This document shows, piece by piece, positions 1 to 5,464 of a DNA stretch of 8,108 nt. The stretch comes from Acidimicrobiia bacterium (GTDB lineage Bacteria; Actinomycetota; Acidimicrobiia; Acidimicrobiales; Ilumatobacteraceae), in assembly GCA_009926705.1 (NCBI GenBank), contig RFOJ01000035.1:1-8108 (forward strand), given 5' to 3'. The translations under genes were made by a program, and so were the position numbers. Under the pieces are notes generated by a model, which searched no databases, was not told the DNA's origin, and was given only the letters and a program-made list of their open reading frames with translations. The stretch's first letter is position 1, and every line of letters starts with the position of its first letter.

Positions 1-14
1 GGCAGAATGGAACG

Positions 15-1415
15 GTGACGTTGGAGAGCCTCCCGCAAAAAGTGTGGGACCGCCACGTCGTGCACCGCGACGGCAACGGCAACGAACTGCTCTACGTCGA
101 CTTGCACCTCGTGCACGAAGTGACGAGCCCGCAGGCCTTTGACGGCCTGCGCATCAACGGCCGCCGGGTTCGCCGACCAGACCTCACCGTCGCCACCGAA
201 GACCACAACGTGCCAACCAAAGACATCCACCTTCCGGTCGCCGACCCGATCTCCGCCAAACAGCTCGAAGTGATGCGCAAGAACGCCGCCGAGTTCGGCA
301 TCACGCTCTACAAGATGGGCGACGCAGGTCAAGGCATCGTGCACGTCATCGGCCCCGAACAAGGCCGCACGCTGCCAGGCATGACCATCGTCTGCGGCGA
401 CAGCCACACCGCAACGCACGGCGCGTTCGGCGCGCTCGCGTTCGGCATCGGCACGTCTGAGGTCGAACATGTACTCGCCACCCAAACGCTCCCGCAGTCG
501 CGACCCAAGTGGATGAGCGTGTCGGTCGACGGCACGTTGCCCGCCGGTGTGACCGCAAAGGACATCATCTTGGCGATTATCGGCCGCATCGGCACCGGCG
601 GCGGCATCGGGCACGTCATCGAATACCGCGGTTCGGCGATACGTGCACTCTCGATGGAAGGTCGCATGACGGTGTGCAACATGTCGATCGAAGCAGGCGC
701 GCGCGCCGGCCTCGTCGCGCCTGACGACACCACGTTCGCCTACCTCGAGGGTCGCGCCCACGCGCCACGCGGCAAGAAGTGGGAAGCCGCCCTTGACGAT
801 TGGCGCACGCTGCGCAGTGACGAGTCGGCACACTTCGACAAGAGCGTCTCCATCGACGCGAGTTCGCTCTCACCACACGTCACGTGGGGCACCAACCCTG
901 CACAGGTCGCCTCGATCGACGCGATTGTTCCGTCACCCGATGACTTCTCTGACGCCACCGCTCGCGACACGGTCGCCCGCGCTCTCGACTACATGGGTCT
1001 CGCTGCGGGCACACGCATCCGCGACATCGCGGTCGACACCGTCTTCATCGGGTCGTGCACCAATAGCCGTATCGAAGACCTGCGCGCCGCCGCAGAGGTC
1101 GCAAAGGGTCGCAAGGTCAAAGTGAAGCGTGCGATGGTGGTGCCGGGCAGCCACGCGGTCAAACAACAGGCAGAGAAAGAAGGCCTCGACCGCATCTTCA
1201 TTGACGCCGGCTTCGACTGGCGCGAGCCGGGTTGCTCGATGTGCCTGGCGATGAACCCCGACAAACTCGCTCCGCAAGAGCGCGCGGCCTCGACGAGCAA
1301 CCGCAACTTCGAAGGCCGTCAAGGTCGCGGCGGTCGCACGCACCTTGTTTCACCCGCAGTCGCAGCCGCAACAGCACTCACTGGCCACTTCGCCACCCCG
1401 AAAGATCTCGCATGA
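15..1415 (+). CDS. leuC: 3-isopropylmalate dehydratase large subunit
   Basis: This is the catalytic large subunit of cytosolic isopropylmalate isomerase (EC 4.2.1.33). With LeuD it converts 2-isopropylmalate to 3-isopropylmalate in leucine synthesis. The 466-residue length is normal for the family. The aconitase-fold motifs are present: TVATEDHNVPT near residue 60, CGDSHTATHGAFG near 127-139, GSCTNSRIEDL with C348, and GCSMC with C407 and C410. These three cysteines are the expected [4Fe-4S] ligands, and the SNRNFEGRQG segment follows. The GTG start at 15 is chosen because the family N-terminus (TLxxKVWDxH) begins there. It lies inside GTGA (15-18), where TGA could end an upstream gene cut off by the window edge; no strong Shine-Dalgarno is visible. 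The stop overlaps the ATG of a mini-ORF leading to leuD. Identification is secure; the exact start is slightly less so. Confidence 0.97.
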   Translation: MTLESLPQKVWDRHVVHRDGNGNELLYVDLHLVHEVTSPQAFDGLRINGRRVRRPDLTVATEDHNVPTKDIHLPVADPISAKQLEVMRKNAAEFGITLYKMGDAGQGIVHVIGPEQGRTLPGMTIVCGDSHTATHGAFGALAFGIGTSEVEHVLATQTLPQSRPKWMSVSVDGTLPAGVTAKDIILAIIGRIGTGGGIGHVIEYRGSAIRALSMEGRMTVCNMSIEAGARAGLVAPDDTTFAYLEGRAHAPRGKKWEAALDDWRTLRSDESAHFDKSVSIDASSLSPHVTWGTNPAQVASIDAIVPSPDDFSDATARDTVARALDYMGLAAGTRIRDIAVDTVFIGSCTNSRIEDLRAAAEVAKGRKVKVKRAMVVPGSHAVKQQAEKEGLDRIFIDAGFDWREPGCSMCLAMNPDKLAPQERAASTSNRNFEGRQGRGGRTHLVSPAVAAATALTGHFATPKDLA

Positions 1416-1450
1416 ACCGCGCACTTGCCTCGCAGGTCACCGCGCAATGA
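1412..1450 (+). CDS. 12-codon mini-ORF bridging leuC and leuD (possible coupling cistron)
   Basis: This tiny reading frame encodes MNRALASQVTAQ. Its ATG (1412-1414) overlaps the leuC TGA (1413-1415) as ATGA. Its own TGA (1448-1450) overlaps the leuD ATG (1447-1449), again as ATGA. It therefore fills the leuC-leuD gap exactly, with a 4-base overlap at each end. The inference is that ribosomes ending leuC could reinitiate here and be delivered to leuD, keeping the two subunits in balance. The peptide has no recognisable domain and is probably not functional as a protein. Chance is a real alternative, because ATGA overlaps are common in compact operons and the ORF is very short. Confidence 0.35.
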   Translation: MNRALASQVTAQ

Positions 1451-2028
1451 AGAAGGTTCGAGTCGTCTCGGGTCGTGCAGTGCCGCTGAAGCGCAGCGAC
1501 GTCGACACCGACCAGATCATTCCCGCGGAGTGGCTGAAGCGCGTCGAACGCACTGGCTTTGAAAAGGGTCTCTTCTCCACCTGGCGCGACGACCGCAATT
1601 TCGTTCTCAACGACGAGCGCTACGCAGGCGCAAGCATCCTCGTCGCCGGTCCGTCGTTCGGCGTCGGCTCATCGCGCGAGCATGCGGTGTGGGCGTTGCA
1701 GCAGTACGGCTTCGACGTCGTCATCGCACCGAGCTTCAGCGACATCTTCCGCAACAACTGCACCAAGAATGGTCTCGTACCCGTGGTGCTGGACACGAAG
1801 GCGGTCGAGGCGTTGTGGGCAGCAATCGAAGCCGACTCGCAAACAGAGATCACCGTCGACGTCGAACGACTCACGGTCGAAGTGCCGTCGCGAGGTCTCA
1901 CCTATTCGTTCGCACTTGACGCGTCCACCCGCGAACGTTTTCTGGAGGGTCTCGACGACATCGGCATCACCCTCGCTCACAAGTCGGCGATTGACGACTA
2001 CGAGTCGCGTCGCCCGGCCTGGCTGTAG
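1447..2028 (+). CDS. leuD: 3-isopropylmalate dehydratase small subunit
   Basis: This is the small (swivelling-domain) subunit of isopropylmalate isomerase, partner of LeuC. At 193 residues it is close to the usual size. Family motifs are VDTDQIIPAEWLKR at residues 19-32, GVGSSREHAVWAL from residue 72 (the substrate-contacting loop), and then IAPSFSDIFRNNCTKNGLVPV. The same frame stays open upstream into leuC, but ATG 1447 is chosen because the conserved N-terminus (basic start, short strand, then PL and the VDTDQI loop) begins there and earlier residues are not family-like. No good Shine-Dalgarno is seen (only a weak AGG about 10 bases upstream), which fits start by coupling from leuC or from the mini-ORF whose stop overlaps this ATG. 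It is cotranscribed with leuC. Confidence 0.96.
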   Translation: MKKVRVVSGRAVPLKRSDVDTDQIIPAEWLKRVERTGFEKGLFSTWRDDRNFVLNDERYAGASILVAGPSFGVGSSREHAVWALQQYGFDVVIAPSFSDIFRNNCTKNGLVPVVLDTKAVEALWAAIEADSQTEITVDVERLTVEVPSRGLTYSFALDASTRERFLEGLDDIGITLAHKSAIDDYESRRPAWL

Positions 2029-2053
2029 CCGCCGAGTTCAATCGCTCCGACCT

Positions 2054-2082
2054 GCTGCGAGCCTCGCAGCTTCAGTGCGAGG
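2054..2082. terminator. candidate bidirectional hairpin between convergent leuD and helicase genes
   Basis: The 64-base gap between the leuD stop and the helicase stop holds a 7-bp perfect stem (GCTGCGA 2054-2060 with TCGCAGC 2064-2070, 3-base loop). It also holds an overlapping alternative 7-bp stem (CCTCGCA 2062-2068 with TGCGAGG 2076-2082, 7-base loop). No T-run follows on either strand, so this is not a classical intrinsic terminator. U-less hairpins between convergent genes have been proposed as terminators in actinobacteria, and placement is the main support here. Confidence 0.4.
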
Positions 2083-2092
2083 TGACGACGTC

Positions 2093-3268
2093 TCAGGCGG
2101 TCGCAGGCGCGAGAAACAGCGACAAGTCGGCGAGGCGCTTGTCGTTGGAGAACACCTCAATTGGCGGTTGCGGCTCGAGACGCAAACCGCGCTGAATGAT
2201 GCGGCACGTCGTGTGCTGGTTGTATTCCGCCAGGGTTACTGCCCAACCATCGCGTCCCGCGCGCGCGGTGCGACCCGAGCGGTGCAAGTAGGTCTTCACG
2301 TCGATGGGCGGCTCGTAGTGCACCACGGCGGCGACGTCGTCGATGTCGATACCGCGTGCTGCCACGTCGGTAGCCACCAGCACGTTGAGCGTGCCGTCTG
2401 CGAACTTGGCGAGTGACTTCTCGCGGGCTGCCTGCGACATGTCGCCGTGCAGCGCCGATGCTTTGACCTTCAGTTTCTGCAGCGACTCAGCCACTTTGTC
2501 GCACAGCCGTTTGGTGTCGCAGAACACCACCGTCTTGCCGGCACCGTCAGCGACTGCGGCGACGACGCGGTCTTTGTCCATGCGGTGCACCGCCAAGAAC
2601 AAGTGCCGCATGGTGCCGACGGTGGCCGTCGGGGCGTCGATTGACACCTCGCGCGGGTCGTTCATGTAGCGACGCACGAGGTTGCCGACTTGGCCGTCGA
2701 GTGTGGCGGAAAACAGCATCGTCTGGTGCGGTGAGGTGACCTTGCGTAGCACCCACTCCACCTGCGGCATGAAACCTTCGTCGGCCATGCGGTCGGCTTC
2801 GTCGATCACCACGACCTGCACACCAGAGAGCGTGAGCTCTTCTTCCTTCAGCAGGTCAATGAGGCGCAGTGGCGTGGCGACGACGAGCTCGACACCCTCC
2901 TTCAGGGCCGCAATCTGGTCGTCGCGTGAGGCACCGCCGTAGACCGCGAGCACCCGACGAGCGCACTTCGCACCGATTGGGGCGAGCACCTCGGCCACCT
3001 GCAGGGCGAGCTCGCGAGTGGGCACCAGCACCAGTCCGCGCGGAGCGCGGGGCCCGGCGGCGGCGTCGATGCGCGAGAGCATTGGCACGCCAAAAGCCAG
3101 AGTTTTGCCCGAACCGGTGCGGGCCCTTCCACAGAGGTCGACACCCGTCAGGGCGACGGGAATCGCCTCGGTCTGGATTGCGAACGGTGCGGAGAAACCT
3201 GCGGCGGCGAGACCGGCATCAACTTGGGGTGGAACGCCGAGAGCGGCGAACGCTGTGGGGGACGTCAT
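2093..3268 (-). CDS. DEAD-box ATP-dependent RNA helicase (RhlE/DeaD-like)
   Basis: This is a 391-residue superfamily 2 RNA helicase core, predicted to unwind or remodel RNA duplexes in the cytosol, for example in ribosome assembly or mRNA turnover. Motifs appear in order: Q motif (F25, P28, Q32), motif I ARTGSGKT (49-56), Ia PTRELALQV (83-91), Ib TPLR (132-135), II DEAD (156-159), III SAT (187-189), IV VVFCDTK, V ATDVAARGIDID and VI HRSGRTARAGR. Motif Ib reads TPLR where most members have TPGR. The protein ends soon after the second RecA domain, with no basic or RGG tail and no RNA-binding extension, so it is a minimal helicase. The ATG at 3268 gives the standard N-terminus, but no Shine-Dalgarno precedes it; a -10-like box very close upstream suggests a near-leaderless mRNA. 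It converges on leuD and diverges from the homospermidine operon. The family is certain, the subfamily is not. Confidence 0.95.
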   Translation of the reverse strand: MTSPTAFAALGVPPQVDAGLAAAGFSAPFAIQTEAIPVALTGVDLCGRARTGSGKTLAFGVPMLSRIDAAAGPRAPRGLVLVPTRELALQVAEVLAPIGAKCARRVLAVYGGASRDDQIAALKEGVELVVATPLRLIDLLKEEELTLSGVQVVVIDEADRMADEGFMPQVEWVLRKVTSPHQTMLFSATLDGQVGNLVRRYMNDPREVSIDAPTATVGTMRHLFLAVHRMDKDRVVAAVADGAGKTVVFCDTKRLCDKVAESLQKLKVKASALHGDMSQAAREKSLAKFADGTLNVLVATDVAARGIDIDDVAAVVHYEPPIDVKTYLHRSGRTARAGRDGWAVTLAEYNQHTTCRIIQRGLRLEPQPPIEVFSNDKRLADLSLFLAPATA

Positions 3269-3279
3269 CTACTGATGTC

Positions 3280-3285
3280 ATGCTA
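3280..3285 (-). promoter_or_regulatory. possible -10 box for the helicase gene (near-leaderless)
   Basis: On the minus strand, TAGCAT (matching TATAAT at four of six positions) ends 11 bases before the helicase ATG. This would place the transcription start only a few bases ahead of the start codon. No convincing -35 lies at the right distance. It is supported mainly by the absence of any Shine-Dalgarno. Confidence 0.25.
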
Positions 3286-3366
3286 CGAGTGCAGTGTGCG
3301 CACGGCCTGGTCGGCACGCCGCTCATCACGACCGACCCGACGTCAACCCCATCGGTGCGTTGTCGC

Positions 3367-3394
3367 CCGATACTGACTCGTGAGTCAGTATCGG
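3367..3394. promoter_or_regulatory. 28-bp perfect palindrome, probable operator
   Basis: The arm CCGATACTGACTC (3367-3379) is followed, after a 2-base spacer GT, by its exact reverse complement GAGTCAGTATCGG (3382-3394). Thirteen perfect pairs are far more than expected by chance in a 240-base gap. No T-run follows, so a terminator is unlikely. It lies 17 bases upstream of the -35 box at 3411 and 99 bases from the divergent helicase start. The form (ACTGAC/GTCAGT half-sites around a short centre) resembles sites bound by dimeric helix-turn-helix repressors such as the TetR family. The regulator is not in the window, so that assignment is inference. Confidence 0.7.
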
Positions 3395-3408
3395 CTGACA
3401 AGTCAGCC
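3393..3408. promoter_or_regulatory. second 16-bp palindrome abutting the -35 box
   Basis: GGCTGAC (3393-3399), spacer AA, and GTCAGCC (3402-3408) form a perfect 7-bp inverted repeat. It shares its first two bases with the larger palindrome and ends two bases before the -35 hexamer. It repeats the CTGAC/GTCAG half-site. Across both elements the half-sites start at 3373, 3384, 3395 and 3402, so the first three are 11 bases apart, about one helical turn. This suggests cooperative binding of one regulator over both sites. Confidence 0.55.
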
Positions 3409-3410
3409 AG

Positions 3411-3439
3411 TAGACAGCGCCTGCAGAACTCGCTATGTT
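3411..3439 (+). promoter_or_regulatory. sigma-70-type promoter for the small ORF and homospermidine synthase unit
   Basis: TAGACA (3411-3416, five of six matches to TTGACA) and TATGTT (3434-3439, four of six matches to TATAAT) are separated by an ideal 17 bases. The predicted start of transcription near 3446 leaves a 5' untranslated region of about 60 bases before ATG 3508. The palindromes sit directly upstream. This is the best promoter match noticed in the window. Confidence 0.6.
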
Positions 3440-3495
3440 GCTACCTCGTTGTTGCAACCACCGTCGCAGCAGCGAACACACGACAACTTCGAAAC

Positions 3496-3500
3496 GGGGG
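3496..3500 (+). promoter_or_regulatory. ribosome binding site deciding the small ORF start
   Basis: A GGGGG run ends seven bases before ATG 3508. It is the clearest purine-rich site before any start codon in this window, and it is why ATG 3508 is preferred over upstream in-frame codons, which would run back through the promoter and operators. Confidence 0.5.
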
Positions 3501-3507
3501 TGCCACG

Positions 3508-3708
3508 ATGACCACACGATCCACAACTACTGCGACGCCGCTGGGCCGCGTGGTGCTCGATGACGCAAGCAACGGTCGAAAAGGCCCGTCCTACGACTGG
3601 CAAGCGTTGTTGATTCCGAGCGATCCGGTGTTCGAAGCGTCGCTGCAGACGATGCTCGAAAGCGCACCAGTCGTGAGTCGCACTCGCAAGCCGCGACGAC
3701 GCTCGTGA
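3508..3708 (+). CDS. 66-residue hypothetical protein coupled to homospermidine synthase
   Basis: I do not recognise this protein. It has a Thr/Ser-rich N-terminus (residues 2-10), a middle part with YDWQALLIPSDPVFEASLQT (29-48) that reads like a short folded or helical segment, and a strongly basic tail (R58, R60, K61, R63-R65). There is no signal peptide, membrane segment or cysteine. ATG 3508 has a GGGGG ribosome binding site and lies downstream of a good promoter. The stop TGA (3706-3708) overlaps the GTG start of homospermidine synthase as GTGA, so translation is probably coupled and the two products may work together. Possible roles, all inference, are a regulator or partner of the synthase, or merely a leader cistron. 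The position and the well-behaved composition favour a real gene, but no homology was tested. Confidence 0.6.
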   Translation: MTTRSTTTATPLGRVVLDDASNGRKGPSYDWQALLIPSDPVFEASLQTMLESAPVVSRTRKPRRRS

Positions 3709-5204
3709 CCATCGACCTCTCCAAGGTCGGTACGCACCGACCGAACCGCACACTCGTCTTGGGTTGTGGTTCCGTTGCTCAGGCCACGGTGCCCATCCTC
3801 GTGCGCGACGTGAAACTGCCGCCCGCCAGCATCACCATCGTCGACTTCGTCGACAATCGCAGCCGCGTGGCCGACTCGCTCGCCGCCGGCGTGAAGTATG
3901 AGCACGGTCGAGTCACCAAAGAGAATCTCGATGAGTTTCTCTCCGCTCGCGTAAGCCAGGGCGACCTCATCCTCGATCTCGCCTGGAACATCGACTGCCC
4001 CACCATTCTCTCGTGGTGCCGCGATCATGGCGTGCGCTACCTGAACACCAGCGTGGAGCTGTGGGACCCGTACTACGACATGCACAACACGCCGCCGCTC
4101 GAGCGCACGCTCTACGTGCGACACCAGAGCATCCGCCGCATGATCGAATCGTGGCCGGATAACAACGGCCCGTCGGCGGTGCTCGAACACGGCGCCAACC
4201 CTGGCCTCGTGAGCCACTTCGCCAAGCGTGCTCTCACCGAGATTGCGACCTCGTTGCTCAAAGACAAGAAGGCCGGCGACCGGGCGAAGTTCATCGAAGG
4301 CGCGCTCGCCGACAAGCGCTACAACACGCTGGCGATGCTGACGGGCACCAAGGTGATCCACATCAGCGAGCGCGACACGCAGATTACGAGCCAGCCCAAG
4401 CGAGTCGACGAGTTCGTGAACACGTGGTCGATCGAAGGCTTCTACGAAGAAGGTGTCGCACCAGCCGAGATGGGCTGGGGCACGCACGAGCGCTACCTGC
4501 CGCACAACGCCCACGTGCATGATGACGACGGCCCGTGTAACCAGATTGCCCTAGCCCAGCCAGGCATGGAGACGTGGGTTCGCTCATGGGTGCCCGCGGG
4601 AGAAATCTTGGGCATGGTCATCCGCCACGGCGAGGCCTACACGATGAGCGACCACCTCACCGTGTGGAACGACGACGGCAGCGCGAAGTACCGCCCCACC
4701 GTGCACTACTCGTACTGTCCGACCGATGCGGCAATCATGAGCGTGCACGAATTGCGAATGCGCAACTGGAAGATGCAATCCGGTCAGCGCATCTTGAACA
4801 ACGAAATCGAGTCGGGTCGTGACGAACTCGGTGTGCTGCTGATGGGCCACGATTACAAGTCGTGGTGGACGGGATCACTGCTCAGCATCGACGAGGCGCG
4901 GGCGATTTTGCCGGGCCAGAGCGCCACCACCCTGCAGGTCGCCTGCTCGGTCGTTGCCGCCGCGTGCTGGATGATGAACAACCCGTCGGCAGGCATCCGC
5001 GTGCCCGATGATCTGCCCCACGAAGACGTGCTGAAAGTGGCCTACCCCTATCTCGGCACGTTCCACTCGGCAGCCGTCGACTGGGACCCGCTGAAGAACC
5101 GCAACGACCTCTTCCCCGGTTTCGGAAACGGCCCCACGCGGCTCGACAGCACCGATCCATGGCAGTTCGCCAATTTCCTCGTGCCCACGCCGCGCGCGGT
5201 CTAA
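3705..5204 (+). CDS. hss: homospermidine synthase (saccharopine dehydrogenase-like fold)
   Basis: This cytosolic NAD-dependent enzyme forms sym-homospermidine from two putrescines, or from putrescine and spermidine (EC 2.5.1.44/45). At 499 residues it is slightly longer than the roughly 477 of Blastochloris viridis HSS, as I recall that sequence. The N-terminal Rossmann segment has GCGSVAQ (20-26) and D47 at the strand end for NAD ribose. Active-site landmarks are conserved by alignment from memory: E118 (VEPW becomes VELW), N165 in GANPG, E222 in SERDT, W241 in VNTWS and E249 in EEG, followed by AEMGWGTHER. One difference is N95 where the Blastochloris enzyme has D94; D97 is nearby. The C-terminus keeps HYSYCPTDAAIMSVHE, DELGVLLMGH and TDPWQF-type motifs. 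GTG 3705 is chosen for the GTGA overlap with the upstream small gene and for the Rossmann start. Lysine-pathway saccharopine reductase is less likely given the NTW and ERDT signatures. Confidence 0.9.
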   Translation: MTIDLSKVGTHRPNRTLVLGCGSVAQATVPILVRDVKLPPASITIVDFVDNRSRVADSLAAGVKYEHGRVTKENLDEFLSARVSQGDLILDLAWNIDCPTILSWCRDHGVRYLNTSVELWDPYYDMHNTPPLERTLYVRHQSIRRMIESWPDNNGPSAVLEHGANPGLVSHFAKRALTEIATSLLKDKKAGDRAKFIEGALADKRYNTLAMLTGTKVIHISERDTQITSQPKRVDEFVNTWSIEGFYEEGVAPAEMGWGTHERYLPHNAHVHDDDGPCNQIALAQPGMETWVRSWVPAGEILGMVIRHGEAYTMSDHLTVWNDDGSAKYRPTVHYSYCPTDAAIMSVHELRMRNWKMQSGQRILNNEIESGRDELGVLLMGHDYKSWWTGSLLSIDEARAILPGQSATTLQVACSVVAAACWMMNNPSAGIRVPDDLPHEDVLKVAYPYLGTFHSAAVDWDPLKNRNDLFPGFGNGPTRLDSTDPWQFANFLVPTPRAV

Positions 5205-5248
5205 GTCGCGTCGCTAGGTCGCGCGCGGTCTAACGCACGTCGAGCGGT
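5191..5248 (+). repeat. 29-bp imperfect tandem duplication of the hss 3' end
   Basis: CGCGCGCGGTCTAA occurs at 5191-5204, ending in the hss stop codon, and again at 5220-5233, exactly 29 bases later. The following 15 bases agree at 9 positions, so the two 29-base units match at about 23 of 29. This looks like an old tandem duplication of the gene end. Confidence 0.6.
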
Positions 5249-5280
5249 TGCGTCGCCACGGCTCTCTGACGTGGGCAACC
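5246..5280 (+). terminator. bulged hairpin after hss, candidate terminator
   Basis: GGTTGC (5246-5251) pairs with GCAACC (5275-5280), and CCACG (5256-5260) pairs with CGTGG (5270-5274). This gives 11 GC-rich pairs with a 4-base bulge on the 5' side and a 9-base loop. No T-run follows. It sits 42 bases after the hss stop and ahead of the leuA leader, so it may end the hss transcript or help insulate the two units. Confidence 0.4.
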
Positions 5281-5296
5281 CGGGTGGGCGTACCGA

Positions 5297-5302
5297 TACG
5301 CT
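5297..5302 (+). promoter_or_regulatory. candidate -10 box for the leuA leader transcript
   Basis: TACGCT fits the TANNNT pattern common in actinobacteria and lies 11 bases before the leader-peptide ATG (5313), giving an almost leaderless transcript. A small dyad (GCGTA 5288-5292 with TACGC 5297-5301) overlaps it. No convincing -35 is seen at normal spacing. A start at 5308 would also expose a competing ATG (5308) opening a 6-codon frame, MRCDEL. Confidence 0.35.
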
Positions 5303-5312
5303 GACCTATGCG

Positions 5313-5345
5313 ATGCGACGAGCTCTGAGCCTCCTCCTTACGTAG
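5313..5345 (+). CDS. leuL: leucine-rich leader peptide of the leuA attenuator
   Basis: This 10-codon ORF encodes MRRALSLLLT: four leucines, three in a row (CTC CTC CTT, 5331-5339), then Thr and TAG. A short Leu-run ORF just upstream of a strong hairpin, an intrinsic terminator and leuA is the signature of ribosome-mediated attenuation. When charged Leu-tRNA is scarce, the ribosome would stall on the Leu codons and change folding downstream. Leader peptides of this kind have been described upstream of leuA in Actinobacteria. No Shine-Dalgarno is visible, consistent with near-leaderless translation. Its function is to sense leucine through translation; the peptide itself is unlikely to have an activity. 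Confidence 0.75.
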   Translation: MRRALSLLLT

Positions 5346-5374
5346 CGGCGTCGGCCGCATATCGCCGACGTCGC
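5345..5374 (+). other. attenuator hairpin following the leader peptide
   Basis: GCGGCGTCGGC (5345-5355) pairs with GCCGACGTCGC (5364-5374) over 11 pairs, one of them G-U, with an 8-base loop. The stem begins at the last base of the leader stop codon. A ribosome stalled on the Leu codons would cover the base of its 5' arm. The antiterminator partner is not clear. One candidate is CGGCC (5352-5356) with GGCCG (5394-5398) in the terminator's 3' arm, but it is short. Confidence 0.6.
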
Positions 5375-5378
5375 GAAC

Positions 5379-5413
5379 ACTCCCGAGCCGAAAGGCCGGG
5401 AGTTTTTCTTTTT
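5379..5413 (+). terminator. intrinsic terminator in the leuA leader
   Basis: ACTCCCG (5379-5385) pairs with CGGGAGT (5397-5403). After a bulged A5386, GCC (5387-5389) pairs with GGC (5394-5396), closed by a GAAA tetraloop. Five T, one C and five T follow (5403-5413). This is a textbook Rho-independent terminator, and the only clear one seen in the window. It lies 69 bases before the leuA start and downstream of the Leu leader peptide, so it is the attenuation point for leuA; it would also stop readthrough from hss. Confidence 0.88.
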
Positions 5414-5444
5414 CAGCAGCATCGCCGAATCATCAGCAACTTCC

Positions 5445-5464
5445 ACAACGACACACAACGACAC
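5445..5464 (+). repeat. two tandem 10-bp units in the leuA 5' untranslated region
   Basis: ACAACGACAC occurs twice head to tail (5445-5454, 5455-5464), and a degenerate third copy follows at 5465-5475. The stretch up to leuA is rich in A and C, almost free of G and T, and probably unstructured. No Shine-Dalgarno is present before ATG 5482, so an open A/C-rich leader may be how ribosomes are recruited. Confidence 0.5.

Noticed and set aside
1559..2416. Long plus-strand frame overlapping leuD and the helicase 3' end
   Set aside because: It crosses two well-supported genes in other frames, and its Ser/Arg-rich sequence is typical of a shifted frame in GC-rich DNA.
2869..3507. Upstream extension of the small ORF, open in the same frame back to 2869
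   Set aside because: It runs antisense through the helicase gene and across the promoter and palindromes. The ribosome binding site and promoter support ATG 3508 as the start.
3671..3679. TCGTGAGTC near the hss start, repeating the centre of the 28-bp palindrome
   Set aside because: Only nine bases match, the site is inside coding sequence, and it lacks the symmetrical partner, so chance is sufficient.
3591..4520. Long open frame on the minus strand opposite homospermidine synthase
   Set aside because: Its translation is low-complexity with no recognisable motif, and it is explained by codon bias of the strongly supported hss gene on the other strand.
5293..5306. CCGATAC followed by TGAC at the leuA leader promoter, similar to the palindrome arm at 3367
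   Set aside because: The spacing differs by two bases and there is no inverted partner; it is too short to claim a shared regulator.
5308..5328. Alternative leader ORF MRCDEL starting at ATG 5308
   Set aside because: It has a single Leu codon and no attenuation logic. The overlapping frame at 5313 has the Leu run. It could still compete for initiation.
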